64,000 nt of DNA from Warburgia ugandensis (lineage: Eukaryota > Streptophyta > Magnoliopsida > Canellales > Canellaceae): contig CP141135.1 in the NCBI GenBank assembly GCA_035236585.1, positions 6,172,001 through 6,236,000 of the forward strand, read 5' to 3'. Below are positions 35,101 to 47,682 of the stretch, in pieces. A program made the translations under genes and the position numbers. Positions within the stretch are counted from its first letter, which is position 1. Every line of letters begins with the position of its first letter. The notes below the pieces were generated by a model. The model had not been told where the DNA came from. It ran no database searches and saw nothing but the letters and a program-made list of their open reading frames with translations.

Positions 35101-38100
35101 AGAAAGAAACTGGAACTATGAAACAGAAGTAAACACCATGTGGATTAATATTGCTGAGTCCATTAAGAAAGTGGCAAAAGATGTCTTAGAAGTATCTAAA
35201 GGTAAAAGGCAATTAATAAAGGAAACATGGTGGTGGAGTGAAACAGTGCAAAAAGTTATTAAAGAAAAACGGATGTGTTTTAAAGCATGACAGAAAACTA
35301 GAAATAATGAAAACTATGAACAATATAAGAATGCTAAAAAGGTTTGCTAAGAGAATAGTAAGTGAGGTTAAACTTAAGGCGTATAATGAGTTCTATAATA
35401 AACTAAGAACAAGATAAGGTGAGAAAGATGTGTATAAACTTGCAAAAATAAGAAAACAGAAGGGTAAGGACTTAGATCATGTTAGGCATATTAGAAATAA
35501 CAATCAAAGGGTATTCGTCAAAGATGATGAGATCAAACAAAGGTGGGAAAAATATTTTAAAAAATTGTTAAATGACTAGAATATAGGAATTGAAAATACT
35601 ATAAATCTAAATAACATTGGATATTATAGAGATGAATGTAGGATTAGAATACCTGAAGTGAAAGAGGCTTTGAAAAAGATGAAATCAAGAAAGGCCATGG
35701 GGCCCGATGGTATACCAATAGAGGTTTGGAAGCATATGGGAGATATGGGAGTAGTTTGGCTGACCAAGTTGTTTAACAAGATTATAAAATCAAAGAAAAT
35801 GCTTGATGAGTGGAGGAAAAGCTCTGTTGTACCAATTTATAAGAATAAAGGAGACATATAAAGCTACACTAATTATCGAGGGATCAAACTTATGAGCCAC
35901 ACTATGAAACTTTTTAAAAGAGTGATTAAGAAGAGGCTACAACATAAGACAAGTGTATCTAAGAATCAGTTTGGTTTCATGCCTGGGAGGTTTACCATGG
36001 AAGCTATTTTCTTACTAAAACAATTGGTAGAAAAATATAGAAAGAGGAGGAAAGACCTCCACATGGTCTTTATCGACTTAGAGAAAGCTTATGATAGTCC
36101 CTAGAGAGTTAATATGGAGGATGTTGGGCGAGAAAGGGGTTTTGCAGGGTTATATAGACATAATTAAATATATGTACGAGGGAGTGGTAACAAATATTAA
36201 GACTACTAGTGGCAAGACCGGTGATTTTTCTGTCACTATAGGATTGCACTAAGGATCGACATTGAGCCCATACCTTTTTATGTTGGTTATGGATGAATTA
36301 ACAAAACATCTGCACAAGGAGATTCCCTGGTGCATGCTATTTGCAGATGATATAATCTTACTTGATGAGATAAGGGAGGGTGTAAATACAAAGCTAGAGT
36401 TATGGAGAGAAGCATTAGAATTTAAAGGATTTAAAATCAGCTGAACTAAGACAAAATATATAGAATGCAATTTTAGCAAGGAGGGGAGTCGGAGTGGAAC
36501 ACTAGTGAGGATTGATAACCAAGAAGTCCCTGTAAAAGACCACTTTCGGTAGTTAGGATCAATGATTCATGAGAGTAGAGAGATTGAGAGGGAGGTTATT
36601 CAGAGAATCTAAGCGGGTTGGAACAAATGGAGATGTGCATTTAGAGTTTTGTGTAATTGGCGTGTGCCAATCAAACTAAAAGGAAAATTCTATAGGATGG
36701 CCATAAGCCCGGCCATGCTCTGTGGATCAGGGTGTTGGGCAATTAAGGAACATCATGCTCATAGGATGAGCGTTGCAAAAATGAGAATGTTGAGATGGAT
36801 GAGTGGTAAAACAAGAAAGGATAAGAATTAGGAATGAAAGTATTAGAGGAAATTTAGGGGTAGCACCAATAGGTAACAAGATGAGGGAAATTAGACTTAG
36901 ATGGTTTGGATATGTCCAAAGGAGACCAAAAACGGCACTGGTTAGATGGAATGAGGCAATGCAAGTAGAACGTTCTAAAAGGGCAAGGGGAATGCCCAAA
37001 AGAATGTGGATAGAAGTGCTGAGGAAAGATTTAAAAATTTTGGGACTAAATGAAGTCATGGTACTTAATAAAGAGGAATGGAGGAATAAGATTTATATGG
37101 CCGACCCCGAATTGGGATAAGGTCTTGTTGTTGGTATGATGATGATGAGAGTTATGGAATTGCTAATTAAGTTTCTTTGTTGTGATTTATTAGCTATAAT
37201 GAAAAATTAGAACTCTCTTTTCTTACCTTCTAAGTATAAGATTTTAATCATTCATAGTAATTCCCGAAGCTTTCTCTGGTGTAGCACTGCATACTTGTAC
37301 TTTGTCTGTTACCTACTTCATTCTTCATTCTTCATTCTTCATTCTACTTTTCTTTTGTTATTGTTTTTTGAAGAATGTCTTGTCTTTTGGTCTCAAAGGT
37401 TTCTGCAATCCTAGATAATTCACATTTTACTATCTATTATTGCCAAAGCATGATCCCTCTGAGTATCCTTATAATTACTCCAGCAAGCAGCATTTTGAAA
37501 AGATTCTAAGGGACAAGAAAGATGATGTCATTCATGCTGCCTGCTGGTTCTTAAACTTTCTATTTCTATGTTATGAGTATTAACTTTCAACATTTTTAAG
37601 AAACGGAGATTATTTTTACACACACACGCAAAAATGTAAAAGGAAAGAGACAGACAAGAAAAGAAGTTAAGAAGACTAAATATTCAAGGATTTCCATTTA
37701 TTCTCATTGAGAATTATCAATTGTGTAATGGATGGAGATATTTTGGTTTATATTTGTGGGTTGGCAGATTTTGGATATAATGATGGTCAAATTGTCTAAT
37801 GTAGAGCACGACCCAGTAATGATGGGATTACTGGGTCAACAACCTGGATTGTGCCAACAGTGGCTAAAATAGGAAGGTGGTGACCACTGACATCGTGGAC
37901 GTACTTGTCAAACTCAAGAACTCGAGTATAAGTTTTTTTATGAATCTAATGAGATGAGTCGATTATGACTTTCCAAAGCATTCCCTCTTGAACATTGCCT
38001 GCTGATGCACAGATTTGCGTGGACTATGATGTTATTGACTTTGGATTCATCTAAGGTGTCTGATTTTCAAATATTACCTTGGGACTCCTATCTTGATTAT

Positions 38101-41100
38101 CTTAATGTCTTAGATGAGTTTTCAAAGTGCAAGGATGTAACTTCATAGCATAAAATTCAGTAAAGCAAGACTGAAAGATGGTGCTTAAATATTGATGCCA
38201 GTGCCTTGCAGAGTGAATAGTGGGAGAGAAGTGGCAGCGAAGGCATTTGAATATGGGATCCCTTGAATGTACAAAGAAACAATTATTTCTAGCTGATTAT
38301 ATGGGAATTCTTTGTATTGCTTTTGTCATTGTCGCTGGCATGATAAAAACATGGAAGATCTTTGAGGGCTTATTTTGAGCATTATTGAGGGGATGAATTG
38401 AAGACCAATCAAATGCATGATGCTCAGCCAGCCTTTAGATCCAAATTCAATAAGATTATAAGGAATGATTCATTTTCTGACTGTGGAAGAAGCCTTTTAA
38501 TTGACATTGAAGATCAAGGATATGCTTCAAGCAAAACTTAGTTGATTAAGGAGCATCAGCAACTCTTAGCTGAAGCTTGAATGCATCAATAGCACTATAA
38601 CAGATCTTGCATCTTCTATTCCGTGTTCATACATTTCTTGGAGCTAGCTTGGGTTCTGTGGACTGATCACGGTGAATCATCCTTCATTCCAAATTATAAT
38701 GATCCCCCTTCTGAGAGTTCTTAACTGATATGTACAGCTTGCCCACAAATATGGCTATGGTCACATATAATCTGGCCGGACAAGATGAAAGTTACTGGCA
38801 ATATGAAGACATGATAATGGTCAAAGCAGTGATGATTATTGCGACAAGTATGAGGAAGATATAGAGATGAATGAAATTAGCATACACAAGTTAGTGATCT
38901 GTTAGTAATGTCAACAAATTGATGGAAAACTGTTCAAAATAACTTAAGAAGCACTAGTAAGATATGTGTTGGAGGTGTCTATGATGGTCATCAACAAGGG
39001 TTGCATTTGAAGAATGTCCAACGGAAATGATGTTGAGTTGGTGGAGATACCTTCTAGAATTTTGTGGAGTCCCTACTGAAATATTTGTTCCGCTAGAGTT
39101 GCCAAAAACATATACGGAGGTAGAAAAATGTTTAATTGATGGAGATATGTTCTGCAAAAAATTTATGGAGTACCTGCTGAAGTATTTGTTTCACTAGCGT
39201 CACCAAAATCATATGCAGATGTAGAAAAAATTGTGGGGGGAGGGTGCTTGATGCTTGAGTAAATGTGTTTTCTTCCATGTGCAAGACTCAAGGTTTGATG
39301 TAGAGAAAACAGAAGAAGAAGATGAAGATAGCAAGAAAAGTAGCTTCTGTCCTTGGAAGGTAAACTGAGGATTCTTCTATGAATTCACAATTGGGGTATT
39401 TGAAGGATTTTTAATTTCATTTGTTAAAGTAAATTAGCAGTATAAATTTGGTCCTCTACTGAGGTTTTATGAGTGTGCAACTTGGGGGTAGAAGAATGGT
39501 CAGATCTGTTCCTCATTCCTTTAACATTCAATTCCACCTCCTAAGGTCAAGTGTTTTGCAGTTGGGAGTAATGACTTCTCTCTTCACAACTGAAAAAAAT
39601 GCAAAACTAAAATTTATATGAATAGCAATGTATACCTTATGTATATGTTTTACTTCTTCAAAAAAAAACCCAATTTGGAAGAAAGTTTGAGAAATCAAAT
39701 TTTATAAGACTCAAAAAGGATGGACAGAAACATGTGGTGCCCTTGGGGACCTGTTCAGTTCTTACTTCTTTCCTATGTTTTTTGTTATGTAAAGCTTTTG
39801 GCATGTATGATGATGGTCCTAATGGATTCTCCATATTTGAATTTTCAGCATCCAGCCTGTTTCTTCTAAATTCCTCTTGCTTGGAATAAGCTTTGTTTAC
39901 TTTTAGTGCTTCAGTTGTTAGGCCATTTCTGCAGTTGAGCCATATTATTCATGCGTGATAGCAATTTAACTTTGTTGACGCTTTCCCTGGTTGATTAACA
40001 TCAACTTCAGCTACGTTATCTATTTGATATCAAACTATTTTGCCATATATGAATGTCTTATGCACAACTGGAAGGACAAAGAAATGCGACAATTGGAACG
40101 ATGAAGAAATGTGACATTTGGAAGTTGTTGTCTTACACATTTATATATGGTCAAGTTTACTGATGGTACTGAGCTTGAGAGAATGTTGGAGATTTTGGCC
40201 TAATCGTCATTAGGAATATTGTTAGTGTCATGTCTATCTTTATACCATTTTAGTCTGAGATTATCTCTAAGAGACAACCAAAAACCTTCTTGTAATGGCC
40301 CAATGAAGATACATATCTTATCACATACTTGATCTTGTTGTTGCATATCAAGGGTGGCTTCTGTGGCTTGCCTTGTAGATATTTCTCTTGAGTTGTTTGT
40401 ACCCAACTTTTCTTGTCTTTTGAAGCTTTATCATTGCCCATTAACGTGCGTCTTATATTTTGATATACGTTGTGATGATTTTCACATGGATGATCGATTT
40501 GATGATTTTTCATTTTTTGAAACCCATGGTTCCATGTGTTGACCACAAATAGCATATTAGGTGAATGGCCATGTGTTTGTAGGTGTGCAAAGCATTGGGT
40601 GTTTGTAAATAGTTGATCAAATATATATTATGGTGATTGGTTTTGATGTATCTCTATATATTTATGTCCTCTGTCAATCATAATCAGTTTGTCATCAAAG
40701 TCGTCTATGCACACTATGCATCTTTCACATCATCTTTCTCCGCGGTCAACCATTTTCTAAAAATCTCTGATCTATGTTTAATCAAATGCACATGCATATG
40801 ATATGATATGAGAAGATCGATTTTTTCTTTTTATTGGTGAGTGAACTTTAACCCATAGTCTCCTGGTTGTGAAAGACCAAGAACTAATAAATAATTTGAC
40901 TGATTGTTGGCAATCTCCTCATGCTTGCTTAATTCAGTGTTTGATTTGGCAAGTTCTGCTTCTGTGAATCTGTGTAATGCAATACAAATACCGAAATGCT
41001 GTTTTATAGACTAGATATTAGTCTAAATGCAGTGTTGATGAATCACCATGAAAGTTGTGACAGTATTTATTTGACAAGATTTCATTGGATTGGGAATTTA

Positions 41101-42204
41101 GGATGAAAAATGTGATCTAGATTTATATAATTAGTCTTAGCAGCTTTGCTCTTTTGGTTATTTTTATTTTGCATTTGAAATGCCTCTGAGGAACTCTAAT
41201 AGGCAAAATTAGTGATACCTGTGACACAGAAAGATGTTATGAATCTTTTAAGGAAATACTCAAGATTGCATCCACCTGTGCAGTTCCTGGTTATTTATAT
41301 TTGGCTAGGCAGCGATATAGAACTTGGTATTTGCACTGAGATGGCAGGATACATACTCGTCCTGTACTGTTTATCATGTGGCAATAGTGTTTCCTCAATC
41401 CATCTATTATATATTAAGCTAATGATGTTTGCCTTTGTGACCTTGAGGTTACGGGTTCAAGGCGTGGAATCACCCTCTTGCAAAATGCAAGGTAAGGCTG
41501 CCTACAATAGGCCCTTGTGGTCTGCCCCTTCCCCGGACCCCCATAGGCGGGAGCTTCGTGCACCGGGGCTGCCCTTTTTTTAATGATGTTTGCCTTTGAG
41601 CGCTTGAATTCTATTTTTCCTTGCTCCATTTTGGCATTTTTGAACTATTATTATTTTTATCTTATGTCATTAATTGGATGAATGGGCCCCTAAAGAATTT
41701 GCTGTATAGATTCTTTCACTTTGAGTCACATGGCATTTCTATCTAATTTTAATAAATATTTTCTCTACTATTAATCCCTAAAATCTCTCTCCAACCTTTT
41801 CCTTTTTGCTTGTAATTCTAATACTCCCTGCGTCCCGTATTACTAGTCCATCTTACTATTTATAGTTGTTGCAAAATATTTGTCCATACAAAAAAACATT
41901 GCCTATTAATTATAAATTTTTAATGATACCCTTATCATATTAAGGAGTTTACAAACAGTAAATGGGGGAAATTTTCTACTAAAGGATAGAAATGAAATTA
42001 TGTATAATGGGGCAGGATGTGTGAATCCATCTCTGTGATTTCATGACAACCTGTGTTTTTTCAAAGGGGACTAATAATATGGGATGGAGGGACTAATTCT
42101 ATACTCTCCACATATTATTATCTGATATTCTATTAGTTTATATAGTGTTCCTCTTAAAAGTCAGTTTCTCCTATTTCTCCTCTAACCTGCCCTATTTTTC
42201 TGCG

Positions 42205-42277
<73 letters not shown>

Positions 42278-43034
42278 CGTGCGCACGCATGCGCATGTGC
42301 GCACGCATGCGGACAACAGTTTCTCATAGCTTTCCTAATTTCTTTCTCTCTATTTTTGTCTTCTTATCTATCTATATAAAAGGGCAGCCTAGTGCACAAA
42401 GCTCCTACGTAAGTGGGGTCCAGGGAAGGGGCAGATCACAAAGGGTCTATAGTACTCAGCCTTACCTTACATTTTGCAAGAGGCTGTTTCCATGCGTCGA
42501 TCCATGTCCTCCTGGTCACACAGCGACAACTCAACTATTGTGCCTAGTCTCCCTTTCTTTTTTATCTAGCTATATACTCAAGCTAATGTGTTTTTCTTTG
42601 AGCCAGCTTTATTAAGACATTTCTAAGATTTTGAATTATTTCTAAACATAGACTCACTTATACCAGTGATTAGGATAAATGAATAAATAGGTTAACCCAT
42701 GCAATGCACATATGCTAGTTGATGTTCTATGTCATTTGATTCATTCCTCTAATTGCTATCTATTGCATCACGTTTTTTGTCTTTCCATGGTTGTTGGATC
42801 TGTCGAGTAATATGAATATCTTCGTACCAATTTGTGGATATCCTTAATGGGCATCATGCATCGCTGTAATCTTTCTAGGTGTAGACAAGACCTTGTAGCG
42901 GCCCCATGCACCAAAAGATTGCAGCCCAAGTTGTTCATTAGTGACTTAGTATTAACCACATAAAACACACACACACACATGTGTGTGTGCACGCATGCGC
43001 TGTTTTCCTGGTTATGCACATATTTCCATACGAG

Positions 43035-43095
<61 letters not shown>

Positions 43096-45875
43096 CTGTT
43101 TTCCTGGTTATGCACGTAGTTCCATATGAGTGGAAGCGTAACTCTTGTGTGGCTTCGAATTTATTTGGTCTTTCTGTATGAATGCATCTATGGATCTTGG
43201 TCTCTTTTCTTTAAAAAAACAAGAACTTGTGGTGGATAAGCTGTGTTGTGTGTATGAATCTGGCATTGGAAGTTGATGTTACTAAAGGTATCCCAGCTGC
43301 TTCGTTCTGCCCATGGTTTAAAGTATTCCCCCTACAGGTGGATTGCTCTGATATGGTTATATAATATTTATCCTGAAGTTTGTGTGTCGTTGCAAAGCGA
43401 GATGTACCAGATTTATGGCTGTCTGACCCATACAATCACTTTTATGTATTGTATTTGTGACAATCTAAACCATTATTTGAATTGGAAAAAGCTCGACTGA
43501 ACTTGATAGTGGGTTCAATTTGTATCCTGTTAAATTGTACATCATTTGTATTTCAAATATTTTGTGATTAGTGTGATACGAGATGTGTATATTGGATGGC
43601 AAGTATGTTTACTTCAAAATGAAGGTCTATGCTTCGCAACCAACAAGATTGATCAGCCAGCCGGAAATCTGTCTGGGTTCAGTTGACTTATCCAATTCTG
43701 AGTTGACGAAGCAAGTTTTTGTTTCAGTGCCTGTTGGTCCTTTCCCATATTCACCTTTTCCTCTCCCTTTTGGATTTGAACTCATTTTGTTGCTTCTAGA
43801 TTTGGTGTTGTCTAAGCAATTTTTTGTTACTGTGTCTTATGATCCATTTTCACAGTCACTTTTTATTTAGAACTTAACTCGTTTATTGCTTTTAAATTTG
43901 CTTAGGTTTGCAATCAGACCACACTGTACATTTGGTTCGTGGTGCTGCACCAGCTGCATCACCTAATACTGCAAATGCTGCCAATGTTGGAGCTCCAAAC
44001 AACAATCCAGGAGTTGCAAGGGGGGTTGCTCTGAATGAAGGAGGGGCCTTAGGAGGGGGTCTTGGACTTGGAGGCTCACTCCTTCCTGGGCTTGGAGGTA
44101 CTGGAGCATCTGGCTTATTTGGGTCTGGTCTTCCAGAATTTGAACAGGTGCAGCAGCAGCTGACTCAAAATCCAAATATTATGAGGGAAATAATGAACAT
44201 GCCTGTGATCCAGAATCTTATGAATAACCCTGATTTAATGCGCAATTTAATTATGGGCAATCCGCAAATGCGTGATATCATTGATCGAAATCCTGACCTT
44301 GCCCACATACTTAATGATCCCAGCACCCTCCGCCAGACACTAGAAGCAGCAAGAAATCCTGAACTCATGCGAGAAATGATGAGAAACACTGACAGGGCTA
44401 TGAGCAACATTGAATCTTCTCCTGAAGGATTTAACATGCTCAGGCGTATGTATGAAACTGTTCAGGAGCCATTCCTTAATGCAACTACTATGGCAGGAGA
44501 CACTGGAAATGATTTGGGTTCAAACCCATTTGCAGCTCTCCTGGGGAACCAAGGTGCCAGAGATCGGGCACCAAACCCGTCAACCACTGGGTCAGAAACT
44601 ACACCTGGTTCTCCTGCTCCCAACACTAACCCTCTTCCCAATCCCTGGGGCAATTCTCGTAAGTCATTGGCTTTCACATTTTTATTTTAAGCAGCTTTGG
44701 TTTCATTCGTGGTAGTTCTGGACCGTTAGGCTCATTATCTTTCTTTTATATGAATCCAGCAGCAGGAGCAACACAAACAAACACCACTACAAGGTCTAAT
44801 CCGTCTGGGGATACAAGGACACCTGCACTTGGTGGTTTAGGTGCAGGCTTGGGTGCCGGTGGTCTTCCAGATTTAGAAAGATTGCTTGGTGGCGCGCAAG
44901 ATTCCCCTGCTATGAGTCAGATCATGCAAAGTCCAGCCATGTTGCAGTTAATGCAAAGCATCCTCTCTAACCCTCAGTACATGAACCAGGTAGTACCCAA
45001 TCATCTTGTATTGAACTGATCATATCACGGGCGTGAATTTTTCATAAATTTGACACTTTCAATTGCTTGCTAGCTTCTTGGATTCAATCCCCAACTGAGG
45101 AGCATGATGGATTCAAATCCTCAATTTAGAGAAATGATGCAAAATCCAGAATTTCTTCGCCAGTTGACTTCCCCTGAAACAATGCAGGTAGTATCAATTT
45201 AGCCAAACAAATCTGCAGTCAATACTGCATCCTGTATTTAAATATTTGTGCTCTTCTGTTGCAGCAAACATTGTCTTTACAGCAGTCGCTTCTATCACAA
45301 CTTGGTCGTCAACAATCAGCCCAGTAAACACTTACCCAATTTTATTTGCTACAATTTTGTTAACCGTCCTCTTACTTCTTGGTTGCACTTAGCCTTTGTC
45401 ATATTGGCATATTGATCTGTTTTCTTGCAGGGACCAAGGCCAGACTGGTGGTGGCGCAGGTAGTTAAAACTGCATTTCATTTAAATTTGTCTGTCTTGCA
45501 CCTGCCATCAAAATACTATCTTCTCATTCTTGTTTCAATAACAGTTGCCCCAAACAACATGGGATTGGAGTTGTTGATGAATATGTTTGGTGGCCTCGGC
45601 GCTGGTGGCCTTACCGTTCCCAACACATCTGATGGTTAACATTCTCATTTTCTCATCAATAAAGCCTTAATCTCATGTTCTCATTTTACTTATTTCATGA
45701 AGCACTTTTTCTCTCTGCTTTTGTAGTGCCCCCGGAACAACTCTATGCGACTCAGCTATCCCAACTCCAAGAGATGGGTTTCTTTGACACCCAAGAGAAC
45801 ATCCGTGCATTGAGTGCCACCGCGGGGAATGTCCATGCTGCAGTTGAGCGCCTCCTCGGGAATCTTGGTCAGTAG
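32120..45875 (+). CDS. DSK2: DSK2/ubiquilin, UBL-UBA proteasome shuttle
   Basis: Ubiquitin receptor that carries polyubiquitinated proteins to the proteasome and, in Arabidopsis, also to autophagy (BES1 turnover). Exons 32120-32357, 43906-44658, 44760-44989, 45074-45187, 45265-45323, 45431-45459, 45545-45634 and 45727-45875; all GT/AG, phases agree, 1662 nt, 553 aa (Arabidopsis DSK2s are about 540-550). UBL domain residues about 19-91 ([35 protein letters not shown], then HTVHLVRG across intron 1). STI1 repeats at about 165-270 ([40 protein letters not shown]) and in exons 3-4 ([18 protein letters not shown]). Gly/Asn/Pro-rich linkers. C-terminal UBA at about 508-551 with the EMGF loop and [11 protein letters not shown] end. 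Intron 1 is 11,548 bp; the other introns are about 75-110 bp. No break in the reading frame. Confidence 0.95.
32358..33672 (+). other. DSK2 intron 1, first part
   Basis: T-rich intron sequence after the GTATGT donor; no repeat or exon recognised. Confidence 0.6.
33673..37148 (+). mobile_element. RTE-clade LINE, full-length copy C, in DSK2 intron 1 (sense)
   Basis: Same layout as copy A: foldback monomers (33686-33975), ORF start at about 33988 with 23-aa repeats ([15 protein letters not shown]), endonuclease starting [20 protein letters not shown] with the catalytic-Glu motif changed (IQGTKWKG where A has IQETKWKG), RT ([32 protein letters not shown]), motif [10 protein letters not shown] with the usual FADD, RT C-terminal region to 37118, and a tail GGTCTTGTTGTTGGTATGAT(GATGATGA). 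Many stops and shifts break the ORF (for example stops near 34426, 34556, 35288 and 35576), so it is dead. It is inserted in the same direction as DSK2. No clear target duplication. Confidence 0.9.
33686..33975 (+). repeat. Foldback monomers at the 5' end of RTE copy C
   Basis: Two monomers. In the first, GAAGCTGAAGATGATTTT (33721-33738) pairs with AAAATCATTTTCAGCTTC (33801-33818) at 17 of 18 positions, the other being a G·T wobble, and the inner stem CTTGCAAA (33754-33761) with TTTGCAAG (33784-33791). Pairing is partly lost in the second. Confidence 0.8.
37149..41419 (+). other. DSK2 intron 1, middle part
   Basis: No exon recognised. (TTCATTC)n at 37319-37345. Between about 38390 and 39260 short open stretches look like decayed coding sequence, including a two-unit direct repeat (39066-39233). 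The rest is ordinary AT-rich intron. Confidence 0.45.
39066..39233 (+). repeat. Two-unit diverged direct repeat, period 101 bp
   Basis: GGAGTCCCTACTGAAATATT (39066) and GGAGTACCTGCTGAAGTATT (39167) start matching units. Read in the same local frame they give [20 protein letters not shown] and [20 protein letters not shown]. The amino-acid match with mostly third-base changes suggests past coding. Confidence 0.5.
41438..41580 (+). mobile_element. Au SINE, 5'-truncated, with perfect target duplication
   Basis: Starts at TGACCTTGAGGTTACGGGTT (the B box) and runs to GCACCGGGGCTGCCCTTTTT. Perfect 18-bp duplication TAATGATGTTTGCCTTTG at 41420-41437 and 41581-41598, so truncation happened at insertion. 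Lies in DSK2 intron 1. Confidence 0.93.
41824..42093. mobile_element. Stowaway-type MITE (Tc1/mariner)
   Basis: Terminal inverted repeats CTCCCTGCGTCCCGTATTAC and, at the other end, the inverse of GTCCCTCCATCCCATATTAT, flanked by the TA target duplication (41822-41823, 42094-42095). 270 bp, no coding capacity; in DSK2 intron 1. Confidence 0.9.
42209..42270. repeat. (CT)n microsatellite in DSK2 intron 1
   Basis: 62 bp of CT, running straight into an alternating purine-pyrimidine tract. Confidence 0.95.
42271..42311. repeat. Alternating purine-pyrimidine (Z-DNA-like) tract
   Basis: ACACACACGTGCGCACGCAT then GCGCATGTGCGCACGCATGC: 41 bp of strict alternation including CG steps. Confidence 0.8.
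42379..42561 (-). mobile_element. Au SINE, full-length, in DSK2 intron 1
   Basis: AAGGGCAGCCTAGTGCACAA at the 3' end and TATTGTGCCTAGTCTCCCTT at the head. Target duplication TTATCTA(T/G)CTATATA at 42364-42378 and 42562-42576. Antisense to the gene. Confidence 0.9.
42577..43905 (+). other. DSK2 intron 1, last part
   Basis: Besides the tracts listed separately, ordinary intron ending in TTAAATTTGCTTAG before exon 2. No further repeat recognised. Confidence 0.6.
42964..43134. repeat. Z-DNA-like tract plus (GA)n between two 40-bp direct repeats
   Basis: ACACACACACATGTGTGTGT then GCACGCATGCGC (42964-43000). The 40-bp unit GCTGTTTTCCTGGTTATGCA… occurs at 42999-43038 and again at 43095-43134, with (GA)n (43036-43093) between: a 96-bp tandem duplication in which the GA run lies between the copies. 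Confidence 0.85.
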
Positions 45876-47682
45876 ATTGTTATTGCCGTCATAGTTTCTA
45901 TTCAAATATTTAGTCCGCAATGCTCGTGTGGACATGTAAGATTAGTCGCACCTCACCTGTGTCTTTTTTTAACTTAAGACCTCAAAGCACACAAATCCGG
46001 CTTCCATTTTAGGCATTAATAATTCTATTATATGGTAAGAGCTGTGAATTGTCGGGCGCTTAGGCTCTGTATTGAGAGGTAATGAAGACCTGTGATATCT
46101 TTGTACATACACATCTAATACTCCTTAGATTTGTTTTTGTGAATTGTTTGCATGTTTATGAGCACTTGTGGTGTTTATAACATTGCTTTTCTTCTCCTAT
46201 TTCTTGTGCCTTTTGCTTTCATGGAAGAAACATCGGTAGGGCACATCAATAGAGTACGAGGATAAACCATCATTGATAGATGTAACTAGTGAAAGATGAG
46301 AAAAATGCTGGGTGTAGTAGCAGAAGAAACCGGATGTAGTTTGTCTCACTCTTTCGACGGTTATTGAGGAGAGTGTGGCAGCTTGACTGTGCTGCGGTCC
46401 TCCTGCAAATGGGCTTTCTATGTTGTCTTTTCCTTGATCAGGAACTATTAATGTTTGGCCCAAGGGGGTAATGGTAAAGTTGCAGGTCAATTTCCGTTGA
46501 TCCACATGATTTCCATGGGCCATTCCTACCAAATGTGTGTTCCGGAATTATGAGTACAGGTAGTTTCTTTTGGTGAAGTTAGCAGTTGGAAGCAAGAGCT
46601 TTGTTTTTTTCCTCTTCCCATATGAATGCCTTGTTGTCTAGCGGTTTGGTAGCTTCATTAGTTAGAAGGTAGAAATGTAGAAACGCCTTTTTGGCGTGTG
46701 GGGTTAGTAAGTGCCCGAATTGGTACGTCTTATATAATCTCTGGTCCGGAATGCTTAACGAAACCGCTCTGTTAGGTGCTTTGAGAAAACTCTCTCCTCA
46801 TTGATCTTTTACACGTTGGGCTAGTACGAGCTAAGCATTACGTGTTAATGAGTGGGACCATTGTACCGAAAGTAGAACAGACTAGCTGGACAGTCATTTC
46901 TCTCTCATTGGCGAGACTGTCTCACAAAGGCCCCAAACTGTTGGATCAGATTTTATTTCAAGATCACCATCATAGATACTTTCCCCTCTCAAGAACGAGT
47001 AATCTTTGATTCGTATTGATGTACGAGTTGAACGAAGAAAACCCAAATGGTTAAAATTCTCACTCGGTTTGGGATTGGTGAACAAGTCAATCATGAGAGG
47101 TTTTGGTCCTTAGAAACAAGAATTTTTAGTCCAACACGGTCAGTCGAAGTAATGAGGAGAAGAATTGTTACTGGCCTGTATAGGGTTGTGATCCAAATCT
47201 AGTGGAAAGCCATACTATAACCCTCCAATTTATATTCATTTTTCGGCTAATTTAGTGTCAAAATGAACGAATTTATAATCATTAATGGAAAATGCCTTCT
47301 AGATGCGGAAGAGGATGCCAAAAAAGGAGGCAACCTAGTTGGCCTTTGAATGATCCGATCCGTTCTTCATATTTGGGATTACTTCGATTGGCTGGCCACC
47401 AAACTTCCATGTCTATTGGATGGTTTGAGCCGAGTCCATTTTTTATTATATCCATTGAAAGTTTTAAATAGAAAATAAAAATAAAATCTAGTGTCCAAAA
47501 GCCTTTGATGGGTGTGAAGTTTGGCACACAACCTAAGATGAACAGTTCAGATCACCCAAAACTTGGACTTACATAGCTTGCGTCCTTTTTTGACATCCAG
47601 CTAGAATTTTATTTGATGGCATAAATCTCAAAATTAAAATATTTAAGGAGGGTTTTAAGTCAATTTACAACACTAATCATTA
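45876..47682. other. DSK2 3' UTR and intergenic DNA
   Basis: 3' UTR probably extends to about 46150. A 111-codon minus-strand frame at 46197-46532 has no recognisable domain and lies in this transcript-end region; not called. Nothing else recognised. Confidence 0.4.

Noticed and set aside
43963-44677. Minus-strand and second-frame plus-strand ORFs of 70-101 codons
   Set aside because: Shadows of DSK2 exon 2, caused by its Gly/Asn/Pro-rich codons.
46197-46532. 111-codon minus-strand frame after DSK2
   Set aside because: Lies in the DSK2 transcript-end region, antisense, without recognisable domain.
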